This document shows positions 26,398-34,970 of a stretch of 50,082 nt of DNA, piece after piece (position 1 is the first letter of the stretch; every line of letters starts with the position of its first letter). Below the pieces are notes generated by a model. The model did no database searches, was not told where the DNA came from, and worked only from the letters and a program-made list of their open reading frames with translations. Source of the stretch: an uncultured Propionibacteriaceae bacterium (GTDB taxonomy: Bacteria; Actinomycetota; Actinomycetes; Propionibacteriales; Propionibacteriaceae); the NCBI GenBank assembly GCA_945911015.1, contig CAMDZW010000027.1, positions 1-50,082 on the forward strand, written 5' to 3'. The translations under genes and the position numbers were made by a program.

Positions 26398-28623
26398 TCA
26401 GTGGGCCAGGTGTTCGCTGAGCTCGACCAGCCGAGTGGCTTGATCGACGGTCAGGGCTCGACCGGACTGTGCCTCGATCAGTGAGCGGTAGTCGGCCAGG
26501 TGTTGGTTCACCTTCTCGGGCTGATCGACCCGGGATGCGGCCTCGGACTGTTTGAGCATGCGGCCCGCCGCGCGGTCCAGACCACGCCAGCCCGGCTCAC
26601 CGGTCTGACTCAACAGCTCATGGGTGAGCTCGGCCAGGGCAGCAAAGGTCACCACCGCAATGTCGTAGTGGTGGATGGCCAATGCCTCGAAGTCGTCGCT
26701 GAACGACCCGTCTCCGGCCGGTGTGATGGTGCGGTCCTCACCCACCACGGTGACGGTGATCGCACCGGGCACGGTGAAGCTGGCCGACTGGTCCTCCCGC
26801 GTGCTGTTGACCGTGAACAGGTGGGTGCTGTCACCGCTCGACTTGAGCAAGGTGCCGAGCCAGAACTCACCGGGCAGGGTCGCGGCAGGCGGTTCGTCGA
26901 CCGACATCAGGATCGGCACCAGGTCGGCGACCTCCTGTCCGACCGTGGTGGCGATGGCCATGGCCTGGTCAAAGCTCAGGTCCGGGTCGATGTGCATGTA
27001 GTGCAGTTCCCAGTACATGATCCCGGTCGCTCCTTCGCACAGGAACTGCCAGGTCATGTTCCGGAACTCCTGCTCGGTCGGGAACCGACCGGTCCGGCCT
27101 GAGAGCGCACCCCAGGCGAAGCTCTGCGGGACATGCCACATGGCTCGGTTCGGCAACCGCTCGGCCGTGGTGCGGCTGCGTTCGGTGACCTGGGTCAGCG
27201 GTCCGGCGCCATCAGTCACCGGGTAGCAGTCCATGCCGTAGGCGTCCATGGTCCGCAGCAACCAGCCGGACGGGAAACTGGGTGCTTGGTAGTGGACGGC
27301 CCAAGCCGGGTGGTCGGGATCGTTCTCCACCACGGCCTCATAGTGCGCCGCCAGCCTGTCCTGGGCGTGAGCCGGTGCCTCGTCGCTCATGTACCACGCC
27401 AGTAGGGCAGGGTGGTCACGCAACTGGTTGACCCGGGCGATGATGGTGGGGACCTCATCTGCTTCGGTCTCGATCTCCTTCGGTTTCGCACCCTGGGTCG
27501 AGTCGAAGAAGAAATCCTTCAGTGAGTACGCCACGCTGATCCCGTTGGCCTCGGCCAGATCCAGTGCGGTCGAGTCCTGCGGTGCATAGGGCATGATCGT
27601 GTTGAACGGGGTGCCGCTGAGATCATCCATCGCGGCCTGGTCGATCCGGCTGTGGTACATGCCCAGCGGGAAGAACGGCTCCCCGTTCCGGATCAGGCGA
27701 CGGTGACGGTCGATGTAGGTCGGTGGCGCAGTGGCCACCTTCTCCAGACCCCATTCCTCAGCAGACTCGACCTCGCCGGTCCCACTGTGGATCAGCTCGG
27801 ACCGGACGCTGTGTCGTCCGACTGCCAGCGAGTCCGCGGACACACTGTGCTCGACCACGGCGGCGGCGGGCGACGACTGCTCGTCCACGATCTCACCGTC
27901 GGCATCGAGGACGGTGGTCGTCACGGTGTAGTCGGCGAGCACATCGTCGTCGAACAGCACTCGTGACCGCAGGCTCACAGTGTCGTGGTCACCGGGGATG
28001 AGCAGGCCGCGATAGGTCGGCGACAGCAGTTCGGTGCTGAAACCCTCCGGCTCGACGACCTGCACGGTGAGGTCGTCGAACCAGGCCGTGCCGAGCAGCC
28101 CCTTGAACAGGTAGACCACGGCGCGGACGTGGGTGGCGTTCTCCGGCGCGGTGTAGCGGGTCTGGGTCATCACCCAGTCCTCGGCGCGGATGTTGGCGCT
28201 GTAGGCCCCACTGATCCAGCTGTCGCCGTCGTAGCCTTCCAACGCGATGCGGGCGCCGCGGTTGTATGCGCCGTCGAGATCGGCGGTCTTCACTGCGCAA
28301 CGGATCTCGTACTCCACCCCCGGTTCGACTGCGAGCTCGGTGGCGACCAGCACGTACTCCTCGGCGTCGGTCCGTTCGTAGCGCAGACTCCGCTCACCGG
28401 TGTGGGCCTCAGTGGTGTCATAGCTGGTTGGGATGTCCTGCCAGTCGGCTTCGTCGGTTTCGAACGACGTCTCGTAGATGACATCGTTGTCGAGCCTGCG
28501 GACCCGGCCCGGATCAGGGGTCGGGGCGGCACGGGCCGCTGAGACCGGGGCGAGGACTGCCCCACTGCCGACGAGTGCCGCTCCGAGCACACTGCGTCGG
28601 GAGAGCTGGATGGATTCGGTCAT
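26398..28623 (-). CDS. Tat-secreted glycoside-hydrolase-like protein with N-terminal carbohydrate-binding domain
   Basis: The protein has 741 residues. A twin-arginine signal (QLSRRSVLGAALVGSGAV, ending ARA-AP) starts it. Residues about 45-190 form a jelly-roll like CBM4/9 (TSFETDEADWQDIPTSYDT, with RSLRYER). After an Ig-like linker comes a TIM-barrel part with FFPLGMYHSRI and ALLAWYMSDEAPAHA, where Asp-Glu is the expected acid/base of clan GH-A, then YGMDCYPV and GIMYWELHYMHI. The substrate is unknown. AAAGGAG precedes the ATG at 28623. It is divergent from a GntR-LacI-type regulator with an operator in between. Confidence 0.8.
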   Translation of the reverse strand: MTESIQLSRRSVLGAALVGSGAVLAPVSAARAAPTPDPGRVRRLDNDVIYETSFETDEADWQDIPTSYDTTEAHTGERSLRYERTDAEEYVLVATELAVEPGVEYEIRCAVKTADLDGAYNRGARIALEGYDGDSWISGAYSANIRAEDWVMTQTRYTAPENATHVRAVVYLFKGLLGTAWFDDLTVQVVEPEGFSTELLSPTYRGLLIPGDHDTVSLRSRVLFDDDVLADYTVTTTVLDADGEIVDEQSSPAAAVVEHSVSADSLAVGRHSVRSELIHSGTGEVESAEEWGLEKVATAPPTYIDRHRRLIRNGEPFFPLGMYHSRIDQAAMDDLSGTPFNTIMPYAPQDSTALDLAEANGISVAYSLKDFFFDSTQGAKPKEIETEADEVPTIIARVNQLRDHPALLAWYMSDEAPAHAQDRLAAHYEAVVENDPDHPAWAVHYQAPSFPSGWLLRTMDAYGMDCYPVTDGAGPLTQVTERSRTTAERLPNRAMWHVPQSFAWGALSGRTGRFPTEQEFRNMTWQFLCEGATGIMYWELHYMHIDPDLSFDQAMAIATTVGQEVADLVPILMSVDEPPAATLPGEFWLGTLLKSSGDSTHLFTVNSTREDQSASFTVPGAITVTVVGEDRTITPAGDGSFSDDFEALAIHHYDIAVVTFAALAELTHELLSQTGEPGWRGLDRAAGRMLKQSEAASRVDQPEKVNQHLADYRSLIEAQSGRALTVDQATRLVELSEHLAH

Positions 28624-28704
28624 GTCGAGAAACTCCTTTGCCTGACGACGGCCCGGGTGACGACGCAGTCGTGGGCGTTGACCCGGATTGCCGCGCACCC
28701 TAAA

Positions 28705-28718
28705 TTGTCAGCTGACAA
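28705..28718. promoter_or_regulatory. Palindromic operator TTGTCAGCTGACAA
   Basis: This is a perfect 14-bp palindrome in the 132-bp space between the divergent hydrolase and regulator genes, 38 bp upstream of the regulator ATG. TTGT..ACAA-type half-sites fit GntR-type DNA-binding domains of AraR-like chimeras, so it is the probable autoregulatory site. Confidence 0.75.
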
Positions 28719-28755
28719 CTTTCAAGGGGTCAGGCAAACGATTTCGGGGGGCACG

Positions 28756-29886
28756 ATGGCGAGCAGGGTGGAGACCACTCAGCGACGTACCGCGCTGCTC
28801 GACCATGTCCGCAACGGCATCCGCGACGGCCGGTGGGCCCCGGGCGACAGCCTGCCCAGCCTGCCTGAACTGGCGGGGCAGTTCGGCTTGTCCAGGGAGA
28901 CCGTACGGGCAGCGCTCCACGAGATGGTCGCCGACGGGGTGCTCACCGCGGAGCCGCGGCGCGGACTGCGCGTGAGCTCGGCCGCACCATCCGACAGTGA
29001 CCTGTGCTTCGTCCTGGTGACCGAGGACAAGGGTGAGCAGAACTCGGTCTGGCCAAAGAACCAGATGGTCCGCAACGGGTTTGAGCGTCGGATCGCCGAA
29101 CGGGGCGGGATCAGCCTGTGCCAGGACAACACCGGCCCCGCCCTGACATCACAGGTGGCGGGAGTGTTCCGCTTCGGCAGTGACGATCCTGATGCGCAGA
29201 GACTGGTGGCTGACGGAGCGCCGCTGGTCTGGTACGGCTGGCGCAGCCCTGGTGAGGGCCCGAGCCAGGTGGACCACCTGCATTTCGACAACTGGGGTGG
29301 TGGCGCCGACGCGACCCGTCATCTCATTGACCGCGGCCACCGGCGGATTGCCTTCCTGGGCAGCTATCCGCTGGAGGACAATCCGCGATGGAAGTGGGCC
29401 CACACCCGCCTGGCCGGATGGCGCGCCACCATGGAGAGACGACTGCCCGACGAGCCGCTGGTGTGTTTCCATGCCGAGCTCGACGACCTGACAAAGGTGT
29501 CGCATGTCCGCGAGCTGGGCCGATTTGTCGCTGACCGAGCGGTTTTACGCCGCGCAGAGTTCGACGCCCTGGTTGCCGTTGACGACTGGGCGGTCGAGAG
29601 TCTTCTGGCGGCGTGGCGACGCCACGGACTGCCCAGCGATGAATTCCCGGCCATCGTGAGCTTCGAAGGTCTACCCGAGGCCAGAAGTCCCTATGTCACG
29701 TCGGTGAAGGTTCCCTGGGAACGGCTCGGCAAGGCTGGAGCCGAGTTGTTGTGGCAGCGAGCGGTTGGTCAGATCACCGGCCCGAGTGTGCGCCGCCTCG
29801 TCCCGATGGAGGTCGCCGTCCGACTCAGCTCGGGACGGTTCCGTCGCTCCGATGCCATGGCTGCGCTGCTCGCAGATCCCTTCTGA
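28756..29886 (+). CDS. GntR-type HTH fused to LacI-type sugar-sensing domain (AraR-like regulator)
   Basis: The protein has 376 residues. Residues about 10-75 form a GntR winged helix (GDSLPSLPELAGQFGLSRET, then VRAALHEMVADGVL). The rest is a periplasmic-binding-like ligand domain of LacI type: GADATRHLIDRGHRRIAFLG, ALVAVDDWAVESLLAAWRRH, TSVKVPWERLGKAGAELL. This chimeric layout is that of AraR-type sugar regulators: repression is relieved when a sugar binds. The start at 28756 follows a G-rich site. The likely target is the divergent glycoside-hydrolase gene and itself, through the palindrome at 28705. Confidence 0.9.
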   Translation: MASRVETTQRRTALLDHVRNGIRDGRWAPGDSLPSLPELAGQFGLSRETVRAALHEMVADGVLTAEPRRGLRVSSAAPSDSDLCFVLVTEDKGEQNSVWPKNQMVRNGFERRIAERGGISLCQDNTGPALTSQVAGVFRFGSDDPDAQRLVADGAPLVWYGWRSPGEGPSQVDHLHFDNWGGGADATRHLIDRGHRRIAFLGSYPLEDNPRWKWAHTRLAGWRATMERRLPDEPLVCFHAELDDLTKVSHVRELGRFVADRAVLRRAEFDALVAVDDWAVESLLAAWRRHGLPSDEFPAIVSFEGLPEARSPYVTSVKVPWERLGKAGAELLWQRAVGQITGPSVRRLVPMEVAVRLSSGRFRRSDAMAALLADPF

Positions 29887-29887
29887 G

Positions 29888-30043
29888 GCTGAAGGCCTGG
29901 ATGCGCTCGGCAGCCTCGGCGTTCCGATCATCGCCGACGTCGACTGCAGCCACGTCCAGCCATACAGTCCGATCGTGAACGGAGCCCTCGGCCGAATCCA
30001 GTTCCGTCGTGGCCAAGGGTCGCTGGTCCAGCACCCCAGGTGA
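29888..30043 (+). pseudogene. C-terminal fragment of S66-family (LD-carboxypeptidase/MccF-like) peptidase
   Basis: About 50 codons read LDALGSLGVPIIADVDCSHV, then QPYSPIVNGALGRIQF and a short tail to a TGA. The PIIADVDxSH..P..PIVNG block is the C-terminal signature of S66 peptidases. Nothing resembling the rest of the protein (about 280 residues) precedes it, because the regulator gene ends right before. It is a gene remnant, not an expressed enzyme. Confidence 0.5.
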
Positions 30044-30054
30044 CGCCGCGGCGG

Positions 30055-30504
30055 TCAGCGAACCAGCAGCCAGCGCGGGGTGACCCGTACGTACTCCGCG
30101 TAGGCTTCGGGGAACCTTTCTCTCAGGATTGCTTCCTCTGCAGGAATCTGGAGCTGATTGATCACGCCGACGAAGGCGGCCACCGGGAGCAGTGCGGCGG
30201 GTGACCGGCGTCGGACGGCATTCGCGACCAGAACTGCTGCCATGCCCAGGTACATCGGATTGCGGGTGAATCGGTTGGGCCCGGTGGTCACCAGCTCATC
30301 CGCGCCGACGTCGACCGGATTCATCGTGGTTGCGCGACGTCGGAACTCCAGCGCGGCACCACCCAGCAGCCAGACCGCTCCAGCCACCACACTGGCAGCC
30401 ACCAGCCGGGAGGCCTTCGTGGGCCGCTTGACAGCGACCAGCTGTTGCAGCAGGAGCGCACCGCCAGCGAACAGTGGCGGCGGCACATGAACTCGGGTCA
30501 TCAC
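30055..30504 (-). CDS. Isoprenylcysteine carboxyl methyltransferase-like (ICMT/PEMT) membrane protein
   Basis: The protein has about 148 residues and several hydrophobic helices. The block TTGPNRFTRNPMYLGMAAVL, followed by EEAILRERFPEAYAEYVRVT, is the ICMT/phospholipid-methyltransferase signature (R-NPMY and E..L...F...Y..Y). In bacteria these proteins are presumed SAM-dependent methyltransferases of unknown substrate in the membrane. It starts 10 bp after the hemerythrin gene's stop, so they are probably co-transcribed. Confidence 0.85.
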   Translation of the reverse strand: MMTRVHVPPPLFAGGALLLQQLVAVKRPTKASRLVAASVVAGAVWLLGGAALEFRRRATTMNPVDVGADELVTTGPNRFTRNPMYLGMAAVLVANAVRRRSPAALLPVAAFVGVINQLQIPAEEAILRERFPEAYAEYVRVTPRWLLVR

Positions 30505-30514
30505 AGCAGGCTAC

Positions 30515-30985
30515 TCAAAGTGGTCCCAGCGCGCTCGCGGGGTCTGTGTCGAGTTCCAACGTTTCGAGTACGGCCAGCAGCTGACGTTCCTCGTAACGAA
30601 AGTGACTCTCCATGATGGCCTCGATGCCGTCGAGGTGCAGCATGAGTTCATCCGGCGGAGCTGTGCTGTCGACCGCTGCCTGCAGCCCGGCGACCAGATG
30701 CGCAATCATCGAATGGTCCTGCTGGAGCTTGCGCAATGTCTCCTGCAGCTGTGGATGGGCTGCCACCACGGCGGGGAACAGCACTCGGTCCTCGGCTTCG
30801 TGGTGGCCGTTGAGTGCCGTACAGAATCCGTGGCAGAACAGCAGGAGCTGCCGAGGCAGGCCTTGGACGGGCCGCTCAGCGGCCAGCGCCTCGCGGGTGA
30901 TCGACAGCGCGCGGCGCAGTCGGACGTGCACGCTGCGCATTTCGTTGCTCCAGGCCGTCAGCCTGGTGAACTCGCCCTCAGTCAC
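30515..30985 (-). CDS. Hemerythrin-like HHE-domain protein
   Basis: The protein has 156 residues. A four-helix bundle with di-iron ligands is visible: FCHGFCTALNGHHEAEDRVL (HxxxE), LQQDHSMIAHLVAGL and HFRYEERQLLAVLE (HxxxE). These proteins bind O2, NO or iron, or sense redox, in the cytosol. It is the first gene of a small minus-strand unit with the ICMT-like gene. Confidence 0.88.
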   Translation of the reverse strand: MTEGEFTRLTAWSNEMRSVHVRLRRALSITREALAAERPVQGLPRQLLLFCHGFCTALNGHHEAEDRVLFPAVVAAHPQLQETLRKLQQDHSMIAHLVAGLQAAVDSTAPPDELMLHLDGIEAIMESHFRYEERQLLAVLETLELDTDPASALGPL

Positions 30986-31526
30986 GTGAGGGCGAAGGGA
31001 GCGACGGGTTCATCCGTCTCCTCCTTCGGGTCCCACGCCTCCATACCTGACACGGTCTGTCACCGGTACGCGACGCTGACGGCATCGTAGTACACACCGT
31101 GCCGCCGATGTCAGCTCAGGGGCGTCGCGCTTCGATCAGATGTCGGGTCGAGTGAGTGACGAACGGCCCCTGAGGATCCTCGAACAGTGTTGACTGGTGG
31201 AGCTCGTCGCAGACCGCCGTCGCGGCAACTTCACCGAGCGGATGCTGCAGACGACCGCTGCCGCGTACGTGATCTCCCCCGGCACGCTCGGGCAACTGCA
31301 ACCCGATCCGGGCCCCGCCCGATCGGCTCTCCGCACGCCGGTTGTTGGCTCTGGCCTCACGACTGGTCCGGGATGTCGGCACACTGACCACCGGAGCACA
31401 GCGCGCCCATCGGACAGCAGCCGGACACAGCGGGAACCGGAAAGCTCAACCGCCTGGTGATCGCACTGCACCCCGCCGTACCCGACCCCACTCGGGCCGA
31501 CCCGAACCACCACTGAGGAGACTGCC
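30986..31526. other. Region without an intact gene, probable decayed genes
   Basis: No continuous recognisable gene lies here. On the minus strand at about 31119-31300, a coding-like tail ends DPQGPFVTHSTRHLIEARRP-stop. On the plus strand, pieces in different frames (ARRLLALASRLVRDVGTL near 31333-31386 and GKLNRLVIALHPAVPDPTRA near 31439-31505) look like parts of a regulator that has suffered frameshifts before the SRPBCC gene. Neither can be assigned to a family with confidence. Confidence 0.4.
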
Positions 31527-32242
31527 ATGAGCAAGAACTTCGAGATCCGCAAGTCCGTCGTCCTCGAGGTCACACCGGAACAGGTGTGGCATGCGATTGC
31601 CACTCCCGAAGGACAGGCCGCCTGGTCGCCGGACCCCTACCAGCCGACCGATGGCGCCCAGATCGACGCCACGGAGAACGAGCGTCTGGCCGTACGAACT
31701 CCGCAGGCCGAAGAATGGCACCTTTCACGCCTTCGAGTACCTCGTGAGCGGCATGGACAACAGCACCACCACGCTCACCTTCGTCCACAGCGGCTATCTC
31801 GGCGATGACTGGGATACCGAGTTCGGCTTCGGTGAGATGACTGGATACGGCTGGGACATGTGTCTCCACACCCTCGCGGAGTATCTGAGGCACTTCGCCG
31901 CCCGACCCGCCCATTTCGTCACCGCCCAGGGGTCGCCGGCCGCGGCGGGCACGGACTCGTGGGCGATCCTCGAGAAGGCTCTCGGCGTCGAGGGTCCGTT
32001 CGAACAGGGAGAGCAGATTCGCCTGACGCCGCAGGGCCTTCCCGTGCTCGGGGTGTCGTTGACTTCGCCTACCTCTCGTCCGTCAATTTCCTCGCTATGC
32101 GTACGGCCGATGGCCTGTATCGCTTCCACAACAACTCGGCGATGGGCTTGCCGCAGGCTGTGGGCCACTACATCTACACCGACATCGATCGTGAGCCACC
32201 CAACGGGCCTGGTCCGACTGGCTCGCCCGGATTTTCGCCTGA
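31527..32242 (+). pseudogene. SRPBCC/AHSA1-domain protein broken by three frameshifts
   Basis: The start has a proper site (GAGGAGACTGCC-ATG) and reads KNFEIRKSVVLEVTPEQVWH. At about 31713 (GAAGAATGG) the frame must shift to continue GTFHAFEYLVSGMDNSTTTL. At about 32058 it must shift back for VVDFAYLSSVNFLAMRTADG and LYRFHNNSAMGLPQAVGHYI. At about 32194 a third shift gives REATQRAWSDWLARIFA-stop at 32240-32242, the usual AHSA1 ending. All pieces are collinear with the family (START-like ligand-binding fold). Either decay or low sequence accuracy explains it. Confidence 0.8.
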
Positions 32243-32318
32243 TCCAGTCGGCAGCCTCGGCACAGATCCGCTCCGCTGGTGACTGTCCCGCCCTGGTGAC
32301 TGTGGTTCAATCTTCGTC

Positions 32319-32660
32319 ATGCCACCCAGGAATCCTGAAGTCGTGGCTCATACATTCCTTGTCGGCATGATGGACGACCCGTACTTCCCCGATGATGTCG
32401 TTGACCTCGTGACAAAGGTACTGGTCGATCTGTGCGAGCAGATCGAATCGATGCGGCCCGCCGATCTTGGCGCCCTACACCAACTCACCCATGCGGCAAC
32501 CGATCAGATCAACGATCTGCAGGCGGCCTTCGAAGACGCGGGCAGCGAGATCGAGACGAACGCACGTGAGGCGATCGCCAACGAGTTCGGCTTCATCGCA
32601 GGTGCGTACGGTTTCGTCGGAGCTGATCTCGAGGACCTCATCGCGACTCGTGACTGGTGA
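32319..32660 (+). CDS. DUF5713 family protein
   Basis: The protein has 113 residues. MDDPYFPDDVVDLVTKVLVD, then ADLGALHQLTHAATDQIND, GSEIETNAREAIANEF and the ending GADLEDLIATRDW match the small DUF5713 family, which is helical, cytosolic and of unknown function. The family ending is normally ..LIAPREW. It stands alone, convergent with the gene at 32672. Confidence 0.82.
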   Translation: MPPRNPEVVAHTFLVGMMDDPYFPDDVVDLVTKVLVDLCEQIESMRPADLGALHQLTHAATDQINDLQAAFEDAGSEIETNAREAIANEFGFIAGAYGFVGADLEDLIATRDW

Positions 32661-32671
32661 GCCAGCAGCTG

Positions 32672-33106
32672 TCATCGCGTCAGGGGCGTGAGTGCTGCTG
32701 TGATCTCATGTTCTGGCAGGAGCAGTCGTGCGACCGCGGCTCGGTCGTGATCGTTGACCTCGTCCTCCCACAAGTCAGTGAGCAGGGCGCGAACCGTGTG
32801 TGTGAAGTCGGGCCAGATGGTCCAGGGCTTCGACTTCTCCGCATCCCATTCGAGAAAAGACCCGTCCGCGGCGGAGAAGACCGTAACAGTGCCACATGTC
32901 CACAACGGCACGAGATCCTCACGCCCGTAGGAGTTCACGATCGTCCATGCCGGCCCGGCCGCAGACATCGACACCGACTCGACTCGGAACCAGAGCTTGG
33001 GGTGGACGACTGCGCCGCCCTGTATCGCAAACTCGACCACGGCCTCGGGAAGGCCCCGAGCCCGGATGCGTTGGGCCAGCAAAGGACGCTGACCCTTCCC
33101 CGGCAC
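32672..33106 (-). CDS. Hypothetical protein
   Basis: The protein has 144 residues starting from a GTG. It is mixed alpha/beta with aromatic residues: AVVHPKLWFRVESVSMSAAG, SYGREDLVPLWTCGTVT and WPDFTHTVRALLTDLWEDEV. SUKH/immunity-like proteins have similar size and aromatic-rich surfaces, but I see no clear match. The start is uncertain, and no adjacent toxin gene supports an immunity role. Confidence 0.6.
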   Translation of the reverse strand: MPGKGQRPLLAQRIRARGLPEAVVEFAIQGGAVVHPKLWFRVESVSMSAAGPAWTIVNSYGREDLVPLWTCGTVTVFSAADGSFLEWDAEKSKPWTIWPDFTHTVRALLTDLWEDEVNDHDRAAVARLLLPEHEITAALTPLTR

Positions 33107-33204
33107 TGTCTGCGCCAGCTGTGTCTGTCATACGTCTTCCCATCAACCCGTACGTCGTGCAGACCCATTCTCTGATGGTGGTGAGGCGCGGACAGACCCA
33201 ACGA

Positions 33205-34068
33205 TCACGGGCGGCGGAAGTCCGTGACCTCACCTTGCGTGACGAAGCCCGCCGCCAGATAGGTGGCAACTGCGGCTGCATTCGACGAGGGTGTCGCGAC
33301 CGTTGCGCTCGAGCAGCCCATACGGCGCATCGCCTCAGCCGCCGCGAGGGTCATCGCGACCCCGTACCCTCGGCCACGATGGTCGCCGTGAACGCCCAGC
33401 GGTTCGATGACTCCGGGGCGACCTCTGCCAGCAGACCAGACCGTACATGCTGCAACCGCAGCTCCGGCCGAGTCGTGTCCGAGGAGACATTCGGCCGTGC
33501 GGTATGCATACCCGCCCGCCATGTGGTGCCAACGGTCGACGGAGAACGACGAACCGGTGAACGCGGCAGTCTCCACCATGACACGGTCTTCTATGAGCTC
33601 GGGACCGACAGTCCTGACGTCGAGCGAGGAGGAAGGCACCGGCAGTTTCAAGTCACGACGCAACGGTGTCCAGGGGTCATCCGCTGTCCAGCCGCAATCA
33701 GCCAGGACTCGTTGCAGCGCAGGTCCGAATCTGGCCTCGACCACGCCGGTTCCCGGAGTCAGTACTCCGCTCAGGGAGGTGATGAAGTCGTCGACGATGT
33801 GATGGGCAAGCTCGGGATCGTCGCCGGCGGACGGCGCGATGGCCATGCGGATCAGGTCCGATTCGTCGAGGAACCCGACTGCCACTGTGTCACCGTCGCG
33901 GGCCCAGATGCGAAGAGCCGCGGCGAGTTTTGCGGCCCCGAAGCGTTCATACCAACCCAAGTCACCGGAGTGGACCTGGACCGGCGCACCTTCGTGCTGC
34001 CACGACGCCACCGTCTCGATGATCTGCGGTAGGTCCGCCGGTGACGGCTGCGTCATGGTGATCGTCAT
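33205..34068 (-). CDS. GNAT family N-acetyltransferase (two-domain)
   Basis: The protein has 287 residues. The C-terminal GNAT domain has VIEPLGVHGDHRGRGYGVAM (acetyl-CoA pyrophosphate loop RGRGYG) and NAAAVATYLAAGFVTQGE. The N-terminal half looks like a degenerate second GNAT fold (LDESDLIRMAIAPSAGDDPE). It would acetylate an amine on a small molecule or protein; the target is unknown. Confidence 0.88.
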   Translation of the reverse strand: MTITMTQPSPADLPQIIETVASWQHEGAPVQVHSGDLGWYERFGAAKLAAALRIWARDGDTVAVGFLDESDLIRMAIAPSAGDDPELAHHIVDDFITSLSGVLTPGTGVVEARFGPALQRVLADCGWTADDPWTPLRRDLKLPVPSSSLDVRTVGPELIEDRVMVETAAFTGSSFSVDRWHHMAGGYAYRTAECLLGHDSAGAAVAACTVWSAGRGRPGVIEPLGVHGDHRGRGYGVAMTLAAAEAMRRMGCSSATVATPSSNAAAVATYLAAGFVTQGEVTDFRRP

Positions 34069-34145
34069 TCGGTCAGACTATGGAAATTCACGGCATGGCG
34101 ACAACCAGTTTGACCCTCCTGAGGGGACACGCGCGAAAGCAGGAA

Positions 34146-34703
34146 TCAGCTCTCGCGCCGGTAGTGCAACCTGACTGCGCCGTTGGCCAGCGGGTCTGCA
34201 GAGACGAGCACGAGCCGACGCGTCTCGGGCAGGCCGTCCTGGTGGAGCGTCGGACCGTGCCCGGCGATCCGGGGATGGACGAGGAACCTGTACTCGTCGA
34301 TGAGGTCGAGACGGTCGAGCTCTGCCGCGAGCTTGCCACTGCCGACGAGCACGCCGGCCGGGGTCGTGTCCTTCAGCTGTTGGACGCTGGCGTGCAGGTC
34401 TCCTGCGATGTGGTGACTGTTGGTCCATGGGAAATCGTGCCGCCTGGACGACACGACGTACTTCGGCTTCGTCTCGAGGGTGGTCGCCCACGCGCGCACC
34501 GCCGGTGGGGCGGGCTGCTCGCCGCTGGCCACCGCGGGCCAGTAACTCTCCATCATCTCGTAGGTGACCCGGCCCCACAGCATCGCGCCGCATTCGTCCA
34601 GGAGTCTGGTGAAGATCGCGTGCGTCTCGTCATCGGCGATCCCCTCCTCATGGTCGACGCAGCCGTCCAGGGTGAGGTTGATGCTGAATGTCAGAAGTCC
34701 CAT
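34146..34703 (-). CDS. Dihydrofolate reductase family protein (RibD C-terminal-like)
   Basis: The protein has 185 residues. The start LLTFSINLTLDGCVDHEEGI, the block MLWGRVTYEMMESYWPAVAS, KYVVSSRRHDF and the GSGKLAAELDRLDLIDEYRF/HPRIAGHGPTL region are typical of the DHFR/RibD_C reductase superfamily (YyaP/YwjB-like). It would use NADPH. True folate reduction is unlikely for this branch. The gene stands alone. Confidence 0.9.
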   Translation of the reverse strand: MGLLTFSINLTLDGCVDHEEGIADDETHAIFTRLLDECGAMLWGRVTYEMMESYWPAVASGEQPAPPAVRAWATTLETKPKYVVSSRRHDFPWTNSHHIAGDLHASVQQLKDTTPAGVLVGSGKLAAELDRLDLIDEYRFLVHPRIAGHGPTLHQDGLPETRRLVLVSADPLANGAVRLHYRRES

Positions 34704-34970
34704 CGCCTGAGAGTAGTGCCGCGCACGGACCCGCCGCAGGATCGAGCGCGGAGCATGGAGTCGGCACCTGCTGGGCGAAGTTCGGGCGGCTGATCTGCTC
34801 CAGCGACCAAAATCACCCTTGTTTTGAGGCGGACTGCGCCGATGGCACGGCGCATCGGTGTCAACCCCTTCACTTCTGAACCGTTCCGGGCTTGACTAGG
34901 GGTATGCGCCACTCGGCGACCGTCGAGCTTCATGCATGACGGTTCAGATCTGCACGAGAAGGAGGACGAG

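Noticed and set aside
31116..31391. Minus-strand frame ending in a protein-like tail
   Set aside because: Only the last roughly 60 codons look coding and no domain is recognisable, so I describe it as part of a decayed region rather than as a gene.
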